Positions 22,484-34,866 of a stretch of DNA of 64,000 bases are shown in pieces. The notes below the pieces were generated by a model, which saw nothing but the letters and a program-made list of their open reading frames with translations, was not told the DNA's origin and made no database searches. Both the position numbers and the translations under genes were made by a program. Each line of letters opens with the position of its first letter. Within the stretch, counting starts at the first letter, position 1. The stretch is from Phallusia mammillata (taxonomy: Eukaryota; Chordata; Ascidiacea; Phlebobranchia; Ascidiidae): contig QLIY01000111.1 of the NCBI GenBank assembly GCA_003260075.1, forward strand, positions 1 to 64,000, given 5' to 3'.

Positions 22484-23340
22484 AGCATCGAGCTAATAAA
22501 TGATAAGCTGCAGACACTTTGGTTTCCAAGCAGTTGCCTGGTCATTTGCTTAGCCAGTTTTCTCTGTGATGGATGCCCAGTTGTGGCATCGCACAGAATG
22601 GGTGAGGGGTGCCGTTGGTAGGCCATAGCCAATACGGCCGACTTAGGGCTGTTATCAAACAAACGTTTCGAATTTTTCAAATAATAAAAGTTTTTATTTC
22701 CTTTCAAATCAAATAATTCAAATAATTTTAAAATCCAACGATGTAAGACCCAGAACCATTAAAGAATAAGGATACTTCAAACTTATTAAACAAGAATGGC
22801 AATTCGGTTGTGCTCCTTGTCATTAAATCTATGCTAAATCTTTTCTTTAATAAAAAATGGTACAGACATGCTTTATTCTCCATAATTTGGCACAGCCATG
22901 TATTCTCCACAGTTACTTTTTTCTCATCATTTTAACAGTTTTTTTTGTAGACACTTGGTTAATCAAACTTTGGTCGTTAACATTTCAATCACTTGCTTGA
23001 ATAACCTTAAATGTCACTAGGTGCAATTAATACCAAAATATAAGCTCAAAATTATTTTGGGAAAAGGGTTATATAATGCTGAAAACACATGTTGCAGTGC
23101 TTTTGTTTACACTCTATGTCATAAAAATGTCACCAAGGTTTACTGCACAAGAAAAAATTATTTGATTATTTGAAATTGAGTAAAAAATTATTTGATAAAT
23201 TTTCAAATCATTAAAAATTTCAAATAATCAAATAATCATTTGTTTGATAACAGCCCTAGGCCGATTTCTTGTCAACAGCTGCACTAATGAGACCTTATAG
23301 GTGGAAATAGTGTGCACTGTCCGCAGCTTATCACATACAG
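22484..23340 (+). mobile_element. Older foldback repeat split by a younger MITE
   Basis: The left end GCTAATAAATGATAAGCTGC(AG) and the right end, read in reverse as GTGATAAGCTGCGGACAGTG, are inverted copies of the same terminus, also seen at 36543-36853 and 50484-50587. The outer element is interrupted at GGCCGACT by the MITE 22644-23258. Confidence 0.55.
22644..23258 (+). mobile_element. hAT-like MITE, 615 bases, 8-base target duplication
   Basis: Terminal inverted repeats TAGGGCTGTTATCAAACAAA and the complement at 23239-23258. Flanking bases are GGCCGACT (22636-22643) and GGCCGATT (23259-23266), an 8-base target duplication with one mismatch, as hAT transposons make. The interior is AT-rich with no transposase. 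It is nested in an older foldback repeat. Confidence 0.75.
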
Positions 23341-23489
23341 CATTGTTTGCAAGCTGTTCCAAAGTTGGAAATGTTCAAAATAGCTGTATTGTATCTTTTG
23401 TCGTAGTTTGAATTGGATACTGCATTGAACGCGCCTTGAGCTTGGATAAATCTCGTCAAAGTAAAAAGAGCTTTCTTATGTTTTACAAG

Positions 23490-26400
23490 GTATGTGTGAG
23501 CAACTTTGCAACCAAGACATCATTTATGTGGTGGACAGTTCAACTTCGATTGGAAATACACGTTTTCAGTTAATTCAAGCCGCCATAATTGACAACAGCA
23601 ACGTCTTCCATGACTTACTTCGAAAATACTTAAATGTAGGAGTGATGCAGTATTCTGGACGCAGGTATTTGTATTTTTTAAAGACAATCTTCCAATGTAG
23701 ACGATACCTTCCCAAATAGAATGTTTAAATCTTGTTTGACTTTTGGTTTATTTAAAGTTCTATACGTACACCGATCAAGCTCGGCTCTTGTGCGACGACG
23801 CAATGTTTCAAAAATGACGTAACCGCAAACGTCACATTTAACGGAGGAGGAACGTACACCGCGGCAGCCATCAAACAAGCGGTGCAGGTAAGAAAAATGT
23901 AAATTTTACAACATTAGGCTAAATAAGCCGTATTTAATCTAACCTTAAGATGTTTCATTACGTAAACATTTATACAATGTAAAATCATCAAAATCGGAAT
24001 TGTATCCGAATTTTGACCGTTATATAGAGATTCTAATGAACTTTAACGTACCTTGTTATTGTAGCTATCTTAGGGTTGCCATATTTTATGATACACAATC
24101 CCTGACAAAATTTATCTCAGTTGCGTTAACCCAGTGGTTCTCAAACTTTCTTTGCCATTATTTCGAGGGCTTGTGGTCCTCAAGCCTGAATGTGTTTTTC
24201 AGAAAAAGGAAAACTGATTGCAGGATTTTAGCTAGTTATGTAAAATTCTGCATAACAATGATCCAAATCTGACATTAAAGACAAGGCAAAACATTACCAT
24301 TGTGAGCGAACAATAGCATTTTTGTTAGTTGGCATGCAATAAAGCCTATTGTTTGGCAATCGAGACGGTCGATGATTCTTAATTTCACATTGATTTAAAC
24401 TTATTTAGTTGCACAAACTGACGCTAAATTAAAATATAGAATTACTTCCAGCTTTTCGCGGTTCCCGAAAAATTGCCTCACGGAGCCCTAAAGGACCGCG
24501 GACCCCAGTTTGAGAACCGTTGGGTTAATCTTTTTTGCGATCCAATTACTTCTATTGCGGAATAAATTTAGAATATTCGGAATTCACACGGACAGCGACA
24601 CGAGAAAACGTTAGATACGATACTCTGATCCTTGTTAATTAACTTTCTGTGTAANTAATTAACTTTCTGCGTAGGCTTCTGTTTAGTTAAGTTTATTAGG
24701 CTAAGCTCACTACTCTTACTATCCTTAAAACAATAAGCACATATATCACGTCGCCAACCTTTGCCACTCTAAAAACTAACACTGGGAGCCGCCCTTTTAA
24801 AGACCTTTTTAAATTTGAAATACAATGCCACTGTAAAAACGTTTTTATATCTCACGACATTCGACTTTTTGTTGTCAGTTAATTCCTTGTAGCAAATGAA
24901 ACTTCCCACGTTCCCACGTAGCATCGAACGCTGTGTTTTCTTGAGACGCGGATTTTTATTTCTGTATTTAACGCGCGGTGTTAGACAACTAGTAACAAAC
25001 AGGTATTGTTACGCTCGCACACACACACACTGCAAAACGAAACAGTAACCTTGTGCGTTAACCTGCCGCAAGTTTACCTCTTTACGTTTCATGGTATAGA
25101 CGCGGTTGTAGCTAAGTGCTAGTATAGCTATATTTTTTCTTAAATTCCTGACTTTTAAATACATTTTAACATTTCTCCCTGACGCAGACACTAAATTCCC
25201 GGACATGTCAGGGAAAATCCTGACGTATGGCAACCCTAAGCTATCTGAGATATTTTATTTCAGTGAAGCTAGTTTATAATTCGGTTGATCTGTTTTAAAA
25301 ATCGCAATGCATTGTAGGTAAAAAGTAGGAGTGAAAATAACAAATAAATAACGAATTTAAGTGCTTGATCAAGTTTATAGAGCTCTTCTGGCAAATGTAT
25401 TTTAATTCCGACGTTTCGACGTCCTATACAGGTCGCCTTCATTAGTGCTTGATGTTACAAAAAGTTAATTCCTCACAGAAGAGAAGATGCGAGAGAGCTG
25501 TGTTGTAAATCCAAATAACGATCATCACAAGTTGTGTTTTAATGCAGGTTGATTTTGCCGAGTCTGTAAATGCGAATGTCTCTTTAAAGCATCTTATACT
25601 TTTCACCGACGGATTGGCTACCGACGATTACAATTTGCTGGAAAGGTGAAGTACAATAAATAACGAGATAGGATTCAACATACAACACGCATTTCTTTTA
25701 AGTGCAACTGGCAAATTCTGAATGGCATTTAGAGTACTTGTCCGTTTCTGGCAAGTTTAGAAGGAACTTATGCAAACCAACAATACCGAACAGGATACAC
25801 TCACATTCAACAAAAATTAAACTTAAAATTTGTTGGGTCAAAGCATAAGACTAGCTAGTAATGGAACAACTAATCCCATTATAGGTCCTAAACGTCGATG
25901 AAATGGTGTACCAATATTTGAAATCTATTTATTTATTTTACAGTTATAAAATATCCTCTGCCCACAATGTATCTGTGTATGCGATTGGAATTGGTGCAAA
26001 GGTGGACAAAAAGCAGCTGAGTGAGAGTGCAAATGGAGGTGTTTCTAAAGAGAGGGTTGTTTTGTCGACGTACGAAAACCTCACGGAAGACGTTAAAACC
26101 GTTCTAATGACTATTTTGGAAAGCTGCAAGAAAAGTAAGTCAAAGCTGGGAATACTACTATGCTCACAGATGACAACTGCGAACAGATCACTGATGGGTT
26201 TGGGCGTTTGCCGCAACACTACTGTTTCCTTTTTACGTCTTCACCACGTTGCAAACAATGCATTTTTTTATTAACCTTCTGAAAGGATGCATTTTTTTAC
26301 CTTCTGAATGGATAACTAAATTTATCGTGTAACTGAGGGATATGTGCACCCAGATTTTCAACAAAACCGTTTGTGCAAATTTTTTCTTTAGCAGTTTTGT

Positions 26401-29400
26401 TTAAACTCAAAAAGTCACTTGGGTCTGGAAAATAAGCAATATTCCGAATATGACTACTTTTTTAAAATTGGGCGTTAATTGTAACATTTACAGAAAATCG
26501 AACGAAAAATCAAATGTCGTACAAATTTAACATTTTATTGATCCAAGCAAAAATGGATATATAAGCTTACACACGCTACAGAAACTAATTGAACTCTGTT
26601 TCAGGTCTTTTTGCGTCTCAAGCACTGAGCAACGCAAGCTGTGCAAATGTGCTGGGAATCGAGGATGACGTTACAGCGAAAATTTCATCGTCAAAGCCAA
26701 CATTAAACGAGATGAAAAAATATCTTAATCAGCCGGTTTGGCCGCAAAATTACGATCAGCTTCTAAGTATAGAGATTCCACTGCTTTCATTGCTGAATAT
26801 TTTTACACAAGAATCAACGCCTGTAAACTACACGATTCCAATCAACTGCTCTTTGGCCAATCTCACCGATGTGACGTCATTTCCCGCTGCTGCGTCACTT
26901 GATGACGTCGGGATCATAGGTGCAGCGATGAAATGCGTTTACTTGGATCTCGAAACCGGGAAGTAAGTTGTTAAAGTTGGAAAAATATAATAATAAAGAT
27001 TCTAAGATGAACATAAATTTATAACTGGGATCAGTCTTGAAGCGTTTTTGCAGACCAGCGATCACGGCACACTCATCTGCAAATCACAGTATACGCCAGG
27101 CCCATTGAAGGCGCCATACCGAATCAGCCGGTCACCAAGCATATACGGTGTGGCGCCTTCAATGGGTTTGGCGTACTGTGAATAAAGATTATGTTTCGAT
27201 ATTGTCCTATTTTATTGTAGTGTGAAAATAAATTTGTTAAAAATTGTCAGTCAATTATTTAAAACCAATTATCATAAAAATAAATCTCTATATTTAAACA
27301 GTAAATCGCCTCAATTTAAACAGTCAATCAACTTGATTTGTTTTCCTTTGCTTTGGTAGTTAGAATGACCAATTTTTGCTTAATTTACCTTTGACGCATG
27401 ATTTTGAGATGATTTAAATAACTTGACACAAAGAAAGACGATTTGGACATATGAACATTGAATTAAGCTTAAATACAATACATCAAAGAAAAAAAACACA
27501 TCTAATTTGTATCCGCTGCCTATATAGCGGTCACTTGCTGCACCACAAAAAATAATCAACACAATTTGTTACCGACAACGCACACAGATTTGCGCCAAAG
27601 CTAAGAAAATAATTTAGATATTCCACTTGATTCAAATATATATTTGTTGTTTATTTTTGCGGCGTTGCAATTAAACTTAGACAAATATGGCATTCACCTA
27701 TATATTGACTAAAACTATTACTAAGATGATGTTTTTCACAGATTCTCGACATTTGGTGTGACATCAGTGAACAGCTCGTCACCAGAATATTACTGTGTGT
27801 CGAACCACACAACAATATTTGCATCTCTCATGTCACTCACGACTTTCACAATACCACCTCGAGTCAAGGTAAATCGACAGAACTAAACAAGTTCCATTTT
27901 CTGCTAAAATCAACCAAAAAGTAATCTCTTTCACTGCTACTGTTTCTTACTGTAAAATGAAAATGAAACAAATGTTGAGCATTTTTTTTCTTTTTGAAAG
28001 CCACATTAAGCTAATAAATTGTATTTTGATACTTGATTGCAAAGTCCCTACATTAGGTTTACAGACTTGTATTGTATCTTTACGGATCCCTTTGAATTGA
28101 TTAATTGTCTTCACAAATGATGTATGAGGTGTCTATTTGCCCAATAAATGGGGTAAAATAAAAATCAAACAGGTTAAAACTGCCTAAGCATTAAGGCAAT
28201 GACACAATCCAACAATAGGTCATACAATATATCGTATCTTCTTTCAATAACACTACTGTTTCTGTCGCTAACGAAGCCTAACTTCAAGAAGCAACCCTGT
28301 TCGTTTACAGATCCTGTCGTACGTGGTCGGAGCAATATCACTCGTTTCACTCGTAGGCACATTTCTGGTATTACTGAAAGTGCGGAAAAGACTGAGGTCG
28401 AAACGAACCGTTGTGCAGATAAACCTCACCATATCGCTCATCTTCTTCCATATCTTCATTTTGTTGAGTGACGTGGCGCGTCTGAATGCGTCAGCTTGTC
28501 AGGCGGTCGCTGTCATTACACATTATTTTCTTCTTTCATCTGGTAAGCTTTAACATCAGACATGCCTACGTTTGAATGCTTGTCCGTTTATTTCGTGGAT
28601 ATTTACGTCTACGGGTTTCAGATTAACTGTTAAACTACCTTGATTGCGCTAGCTGGCATACAGAATGCAACGCTGTCTGTTTTTGTCCATGAGACGGCCT
28701 ACTTTGACCTGTTAAAAATACCAAATTTACAAGTCAGCTAGTTAATCCTATATACTAGACTTAACGTTTCAACGTAACCAAACAAAATTGATTTTTTTGA
28801 CTTGTCCGTAAGGCACCTGATGTTTTGCTGACCCCTTGCGACGAATGCTAGCTGATGAACATCAATTCAATTTCAATTTTATTTTGTTTTCAACGCACAG
28901 AATAAACGTTACAATTTTTTCACAATGAACAGAACAAATAAATGCGTTGCAACATCAGAATATTAATTGTGATATTAGCTATCTCTGCAAAGAAGTGAAT
29001 GTTACAAGAAGTTTAAGTCCCTTGTTTAAGGTTTTGTTCCTCTAAGTGGGCCCGAAACCCGAACCGAACCAAATTTCTTCTAAAAATTAAATTTGCCAAG
29101 GAACTGTGGCGGAGTATAAATTTAGGCCCCAAAACAGGTATATTTCATTCTAGTTTAAGCCACAGCCAAGCCCAACCGCCCTTACTTACATACAGCTTTG
29201 ACAGTACTATCGAGACACCCTTTTCGCTTCTTAAGCAACAAACGAAAAAAATTCTGTTTAACATTCGAGTAAAGAATCTGATTCTAAAAAAATCTGACTA
29301 ACCAACTGTTTTTCGTAGCCGCTTGGATGTTACTGGAAGGAATCACGCTGGCGGAGCACACGTTCGGCAACAGACTGCGAGCTGAAAACACACGTAACGA

Positions 29401-30510
29401 GCGGATCACGAAACTCGTCCTCGGGTGGGGCGTCCCTGCAGTTGTAGTTACCATAGCAACCTCGGTCGGGTTTACAACGGACTCCTACATGGACAAGACA
29501 CCGGGTATCGTTGCTGGGTCCTACCCGCAGCTGGGACGTTTCTCCAAATGTTGGATGACTCCCGGATCGGTGGTCCAAATTCTCAGCTTGATTCTTCCCG
29601 TTGCTCTGGTCCTCCTGGCCAACCTCATCATTCTAATAAGAGCGGGTGTGTTCGTGTTCAAGATGAGCAAGAAACGGGACAAGTTTAAGGCAGCGGCCGA
29701 CAGAGATGTCAGCAACGACAACTTGATGCAGGCAAACTTGACACACGCACAGGCGGCGTTTCGAGCAATGCTGATGCTTCTTCCAGCCCTTGGGATTCCA
29801 TGGTGTCTTAGTCTTATGCAAAGTAAGGCTTGCTCGATTTTTCTTGGTTACAATATTGTGAGTGTTCCGCAAAATTAATGTGTGTGTTTTGAATGGTAAA
29901 AGGTGATAAAAAGCTTAAGTAGGATGTTACAATTGTTTACATTGGCTGGTAATGTATTGTCATGGTCTGTTCTAGTTTCATTGTTTCATTTTAGGTATTT
30001 CTAAAAACTTGACCTACATTTTTGATGCCTTTTTTACTTGAACTAGTAGTGTTTTATAAGTTAACAATTTTCATTGGGCTTTTTTGGGTAAAGGTATTTT
30101 TTACAGTCTGCCGTACAAACAATTTACTTTTTCAATTACGTAGTAAAAAATACATCACAATAACATTCATCCACTAACCGTAGAATTTCAGAAGTTATAT
30201 TGAATTTTTTCAATTCATTATATTGAATTCATCAACGTTTTTCACAAAACTTAAAGATTCCTATTCTGTAACAGCGATGTTTTTAGTTACATCCCATGGA
30301 TTTTTATACTGGTACGTGATAACTGTTGGACTTCAAGGATTTTTCCTGTTTCTGGTTTACATTCCACTTAATCACGAAGTCCACAATGCAGTCATTCAAG
30401 CCTGGAATCGCAGTTCAATAGGAAATTCCTTCCAACTAAACAATTCACGCCCACAGGTTTCACAGAATGGCATCGGAAAGTCATCACAAAACCAAGTCAG
30501 ACAAAACTGA
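23490..30510 (+). CDS. Adhesion GPCR with extracellular vWA domain
   Basis: Plus-strand gene; exons 23490-23664, 23758-23887, 25548-25645, 25944-26134, 26605-26962, 27742-27868, 28311-28542, 29319-29822 and 30257-30510, all in phase; 688 residues visible. The order is vWA (MIDAS VVDSSTSIG, then TFNGGGTYTAAA and LILFTDG), a short GAIN-like stretch, a GPS (YYCVSNHTTIFASLM), and seven TM helices of the adhesion/secretin class. TM3 Cys (SACQAVA) and the loop Cys (FSKCWM) form the usual disulfide pair; TM7 has LQGFFLFLVYIPL. The cytoplasmic tail is about 50 residues. The first exon is phase 1 inward (or starts at ATG 23492), so a signal-peptide exon is probably missing. Likely a cell-surface adhesion receptor; the ligand is unknown. 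Confidence 0.88.
24071..25238 (+). mobile_element. hAT-type non-autonomous element, 1168 bases, perfect 8-base TSD
   Basis: TIRs TAGGGTTGCCATA (24071) and TATGGCAACCCTA (to 25238), flanked on both sides by AGCTATCT (24063-24070, 25239-25246). No transposase frame. It lies in the GPCR intron 23888-25547 and carries a nested hAT MITE. A single N at 24655 is flanked by a short repeat of TAATTAACTTTCTG, an assembly joint. Confidence 0.85.
24132..24522 (+). mobile_element. Nested hAT MITE (CAGTGGTTCTCAAACT ends)
   Basis: Left end CAGTGGTTCTCAAACT, right end AGTTTGAGAACCGTTG (two mismatches when inverted). Flanks CGTTAACC and GGTTAATC match at six of eight positions, a decayed 8-base target duplication. 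CAGTGGTTCTCAAA is a classic hAT terminus. An alternative reading, TTAA-CCC...GGG-TTAA, would suggest piggyBac; I prefer hAT. Confidence 0.65.
25378..25450 (-). ncRNA. Hammerhead-like repeat, copy 3
   Basis: Minus strand, 25444 down to 25407: CTAATGA, A, a hairpin with GGCGACC...AGGACGTC, then GAAACGTCGG. The flank ATACATTTGCCAGAAGAGC is shared with copy 1 and, with changes, copy 2. CTAATGA departs from the hammerhead core CTGATGA by one base, while the GAAAC side is perfect. It lies in the GPCR intron, antisense to it. Confidence 0.4.
27085..27181. repeat. Foldback element with ~35-base arms
   Basis: ACAGTA-ACGCCA-CCCATTGAAGGCGCCA in the left arm (27085-27118) is the reverse complement, with few mismatches, of TGGCGCCTTCAATGGG and the following bases in the right arm (27150-27181); the loop is about 30 bases. 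It lies in the GPCR intron 26963-27741. It has the size of a miniature foldback transposon, but no target duplication was evident. Confidence 0.65.
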
Positions 30511-30880
30511 AGCAACTTTTTTTCTTGTATGTTTTTTCAAAGTATACATGCACTTTTGGTTAGATTATGGCAATACTGTTTATATTTTTCTTTGATTTTT
30601 CTCGTCTTTGTTTGCATGAAATATTCGTTATGATTTTGCTGTTGGATTGATTGTACCTTTATCTTTGTCCGAATTTCGTGTAACGTTTTCTACTCGAATT
30701 TGTAATCTTACGTGCCTCCAGTCAAAACTGTATTTAAAAACTGTACGCTTAAGATATTAAAAGTTTCGTATTTGAAATATAACGCATATATTAAAAGAGC
30801 GAAAATCATGTTTTTTGCCTTCTATTAAAAACTGGATATCTTTGACTTGATTTAGTTCTCCGACTAATGTTAACTATAAG

Positions 30881-31057
30881 CAGTGGTGTGATTCAGTCGG
30901 TTGGCACCGGTTCTAATATTAGGATGTCAGCCCCCCCCCCCCCCCCCCCCCGGTTAGCATTACTGGTTAATGTCAATGGACTTTTTGTAACAGAACCAGC
31001 GGAAAAATATGACTTCTGTGATAGAACCATATGACAAAAATGTGAATCCCACCACTG
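30881..31057 (+). mobile_element. hAT MITE, 8-base TSD, with 21-C gap inside
   Basis: Left end CAGTGGTGTGATTCA, right end GTGAATCCCACCACTG (inverted match), flanked by perfect direct repeats ACTATAAG (30873-30880 and 31058-31065). The 21 C at 30931-30951 are probably gap filler, so the true length is uncertain. It lies between the convergent GPCR and MAM/vWA genes. Confidence 0.8.
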
Positions 31058-31291
31058 ACTATAAGGTGTGTCTTGAAAGAGCAAATGAACAATCGAATTG
31101 TTGTCAAAAATTCTGAGGTGTCAACTGTTGGTTCTACGCATTTATTGTTCAATCATCAGGTTGCAAGCTATATTTTACCTGTGGCAAAAACGCTGTGAGC
31201 TCTTCTATTGTCTTGTTTTCTACTTTTGCGCTTCGTTTACATTTTATGCTTTGCTCGTGTGTACAAACATTTTTGATGAAATAGGTGTACA

Positions 31292-31297
31292 AATAAA
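31292..31297 (+). terminator. Candidate poly(A) signal for the GPCR gene
   Basis: AATAAA on the plus strand, about 780 bases after the GPCR stop at 30510 and beyond the MITE. Weak support: position only. Confidence 0.3.
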
Positions 31298-31490
31298 GTT
31301 TGAAACTTTGAAAATAACAACAATAATAGTAACATACTATTAGGCAGTTAAGATCATGGACAATGACACTTAATCGAGGTAAAGCATAGACTAGCAACAT
31401 ATGACATCTCGGGCCCGTGCACCACAAGCAGCTATACACAAAAGTAGCAAAGTATCCTGTTTCATTCCTTAAAGAGTTCCTTCCCTCTTC

Positions 31491-31763
31491 GGTAGAGCTA
31501 CTAACAACATAACGAGAATTATAACTTCGCTTTCACAAGGGGGCGTAAAGAGTTGATTTTTTATTTAGCGGCTATAAATGGGTTGGGTTGGGAAATATTT
31601 CCATAAAATTTTTACATTAGTAACTAATTTTTTGGGTTACTTTTATTGAATTCTAAGTGCTAATACCTTACCCGACCCTAATAGCCCTAACCGTGAACAT
31701 TTTTGGAGATATAACCAATCAAATTTGGGGTGTGATTCTTGTTATGGTGTTAGTAGCTCTACC
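31491..31763 (+). mobile_element. MITE with GGTAGAGCTAC ends and clean target duplication
   Basis: 273 bases. TIRs GGTAGAGCTACTAACAACAT and the complement of GGTAGAGCTACTAACACCAT at the right end. It is flanked by TCCCTCTTC on both sides (31482-31490 and 31764-31772), an 8-9 base target duplication. Same family as 19914-20197. Two TTTATT words (31560 and 31642) give AATAAA on the minus strand and could serve the MAM/vWA gene that ends at 32134. Confidence 0.85.
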
Positions 31764-32133
31764 TCCCTCTTCAATAGCAAAACATGACGTTTATACCAGT
31801 AATCGCTATTCAGGCATTTTTTACAAAACTTCCGAACTCGCTTCAAACGAGTTCGAATGCATTCGCCTTTCCCGCTCGCTGTTCACTAACGACGCAACCT
31901 CCTTAGCAACGGTTACGTCATCGGTAAAGAAAATGTCGTCACAGAGAGTGTGTATCACGTGACCGCACGCCACAAGACTTAATTCGCTCTGGTGAAACAC
32001 ATAAGTTATAAATAAAAAAATCTAGTGGGTTTAAAAATTGACCGGCAAAAAAGTCTAGAAATATAAAGTTAAAATGCTTTCGCATAACAACAGATAAAAA
32101 CAACTATTACTGTAAGAGTTGCGTTCATAACTA

Positions 32134-34774
32134 TTAGGTGTATGTAAGTCCCATCTGCAGTAATGCTTGATAATATATATCGTTGGAGTTTACCTTGTAA
32201 AACGAACTGCTGTTTTTGCGAGTCCCAACACCTAAGACAAACACCCTTCGTCCTTTGTCACTTAATCTTGAGTGAAGTGCACTCAACTCATGACCAGCAA
32301 GCCTCCAACCATCTCGTGAGTTACCTTCAAGAAAAAAATTAACCAAACTTCCTATGAAAAGCAAAACCACCATGCTCTTACCTAATTTCAGCGATTGCGC
32401 GACAACGATCACTGCTACCACGTCATCCTGTGACGTCATGTGATGACGTATAAAGTGTGACGCTCTTGAAAGTCTACGGAGTGGTCTTCCAGCGGCACAC
32501 ATGGGTTGAATTGCGTTTATCCGTCGAAGAGTTTGGCGAGCTGTAAGATTTTCCTCATCTGCTATCACATTTCGTTGCCAACCTGCGTAAGTCGTCTGTT
32601 GTAAAAGAAAAAAGTTTGCAAACATGTTGTACTGTGGGAAACAAACGTTATAGGCGCATAATACTGTCTAACTGTGACACTAAAACTGGTACAATTAGGA
32701 ATCATAATGTACGTGGGCGTTTAAAAGTTTTGGTGTAAACTTTTTGCAAAATCATTGCCATGCGCAATGTTATAAACAACTAAAACATTAGTGTTCTCGG
32801 AATTGAAAGTGTAACTGGCAAAGTTGCTTCGTTTTAATGTCAAATAATCAACAACTGTAAACCACATGTTTTCCCTGGAATATTTTTGTCAATGGGGTTT
32901 GAAACCTTTTTTTAAATCGGGCACAATTATGTGAAGTTGAAGTGTAGGCTTCATGCAAGGTGAATGAAATGCAAATCCTCGGCTCAGTAAACAACTGCAA
33001 ACTCAATGCGATGAACTTACAAGAGTGAGAGATGGTAAACCGTTTTTTTCCTCGCTCCAATATTGAATCAAATTCGCCAAAAAACTTTTTGCTGATTCAA
33101 CGTTTGCCTCGGAACTAGGAATAATGACGCCATCACCAGTTTGATTGCAACGGGATGTTGAAGCGTCCACTAGCAGCGCTACTGAGTCGCGATTCTCCTT
33201 GACTAACACAAATGCAAAACAAATAATATTTTAATATACCATGCTGGGCACACAAGATGCAGATATGAAAGATGCTTTAACGAGAACAAATTGGCCAATG
33301 TATTGGCATGTTAACAGATATTAACAAATCATTTTTGAAAGATAGCTTTGTTGAAACGTTAAGTCATATAGTACTATGTTTGCCACTCAAACAACAATAT
33401 TCTTCTTAGTTAGTTAAATTTCAAACGTTTTGCAAAAATTTAGACAGCCATATTGCATTTATCACATTAGTTTAGACTTTATGTGGATTCGGTACCTTTA
33501 TATGCGAACGAGGTGTGAAACCGACTTTCCACTTCTCCACTCGGGGGCGGTATGGAGTAGAGTAAGGGTGGTTTTGTTGGAATGGTATTCTGTTGCAAAG
33601 CTGGATACTTGACTCTATCGTTTTTTGACGGAAGACCTAAATTGATGATTGTGATTGTTAAATTTAATAACAAATGTTTGCTCTTTAATGAACTTTAATG
33701 TCTGTAATGGTCAATTAGGTCTATGAGGTGCTACAATACTATATTGTATTTGTTGTTATTATTAAAAATAAACCAGATGTATTTTCAATTAAGTAACAAT
33801 TTAGGACATTGCTCCCACACAAGCAAACTCTTTAAAGTGTCCGGACAAAGCAACTCAAAAATGCATATCAGCATATGTTAAATTATCACACATTAAGCTG
33901 GAAAAATCGCATTCCAAAACAAGTCATACAATATACATGAATAACATAAAATGCTAAAGAAGGTAAATGTGACTTTACCCTTTTCTTACCGGATTTGACA
34001 AACTGACAGGACACATTGTGGAACATGATGTCATCAATAGCAATATCTCCATAATAGCTGATGACGTTTGCTTCAATAACGAAACGCAATGTAGTAAACA
34101 TAGATAAACTATCGCTGAATGACGGAGGCGATACATCGAGATACGTTATCTCCCAATCTGCTAAGTCATCATACGTCAAAACTGATTTTGTCCATAGTTT
34201 GGTCCGTTTTCCCTACAAAAAGTAAACGTTCAATAAAATGGACAGGTTAAGAGCCAACTCTTCAAAAATGTGTAATGGTTTTAATTGTTCAGAAAATTGC
34301 TAGACAAGCGAACGGAAAGCTACTAAATAAAAGTTAAGTAAAGTGACCTAACCTGGTTTTAAATACTGTATGTGGTGAAATGTAAAGTTAGCGTCAACAT
34401 GGTTTAACAGGCGAAATCATACTGTAAAATTGCTTTCTCGTTTATATGTGTCATTTGTGCCTGCTTATGTAAAAAATGTGCATACCGATATTTGGTCCTC
34501 TGTCGACACCGTCAAATTGCCAGTGTTGTAACCCCGAATATGATGCCAAAATGTGAAGCAGTAATCGAGGTTGAAAGCAAGATGGACGCCAGGGCTTGTT
34601 AGTCGTGCTACATCACCCTGAACTTGCTCGTTGGACGGGATGTAAGCGTAATAACTGTCTAAAACAAAGATGCAACACTTAAAATCAAAACAAATAGAAG
34701 TAAACAGCTTTCAAGCCCGTTTTTGTATAACCTTAAGTGCATATAACTTAGTAAACTGAAGCTTTCAGTACACC

Positions 34775-34866
<92 letters not shown>

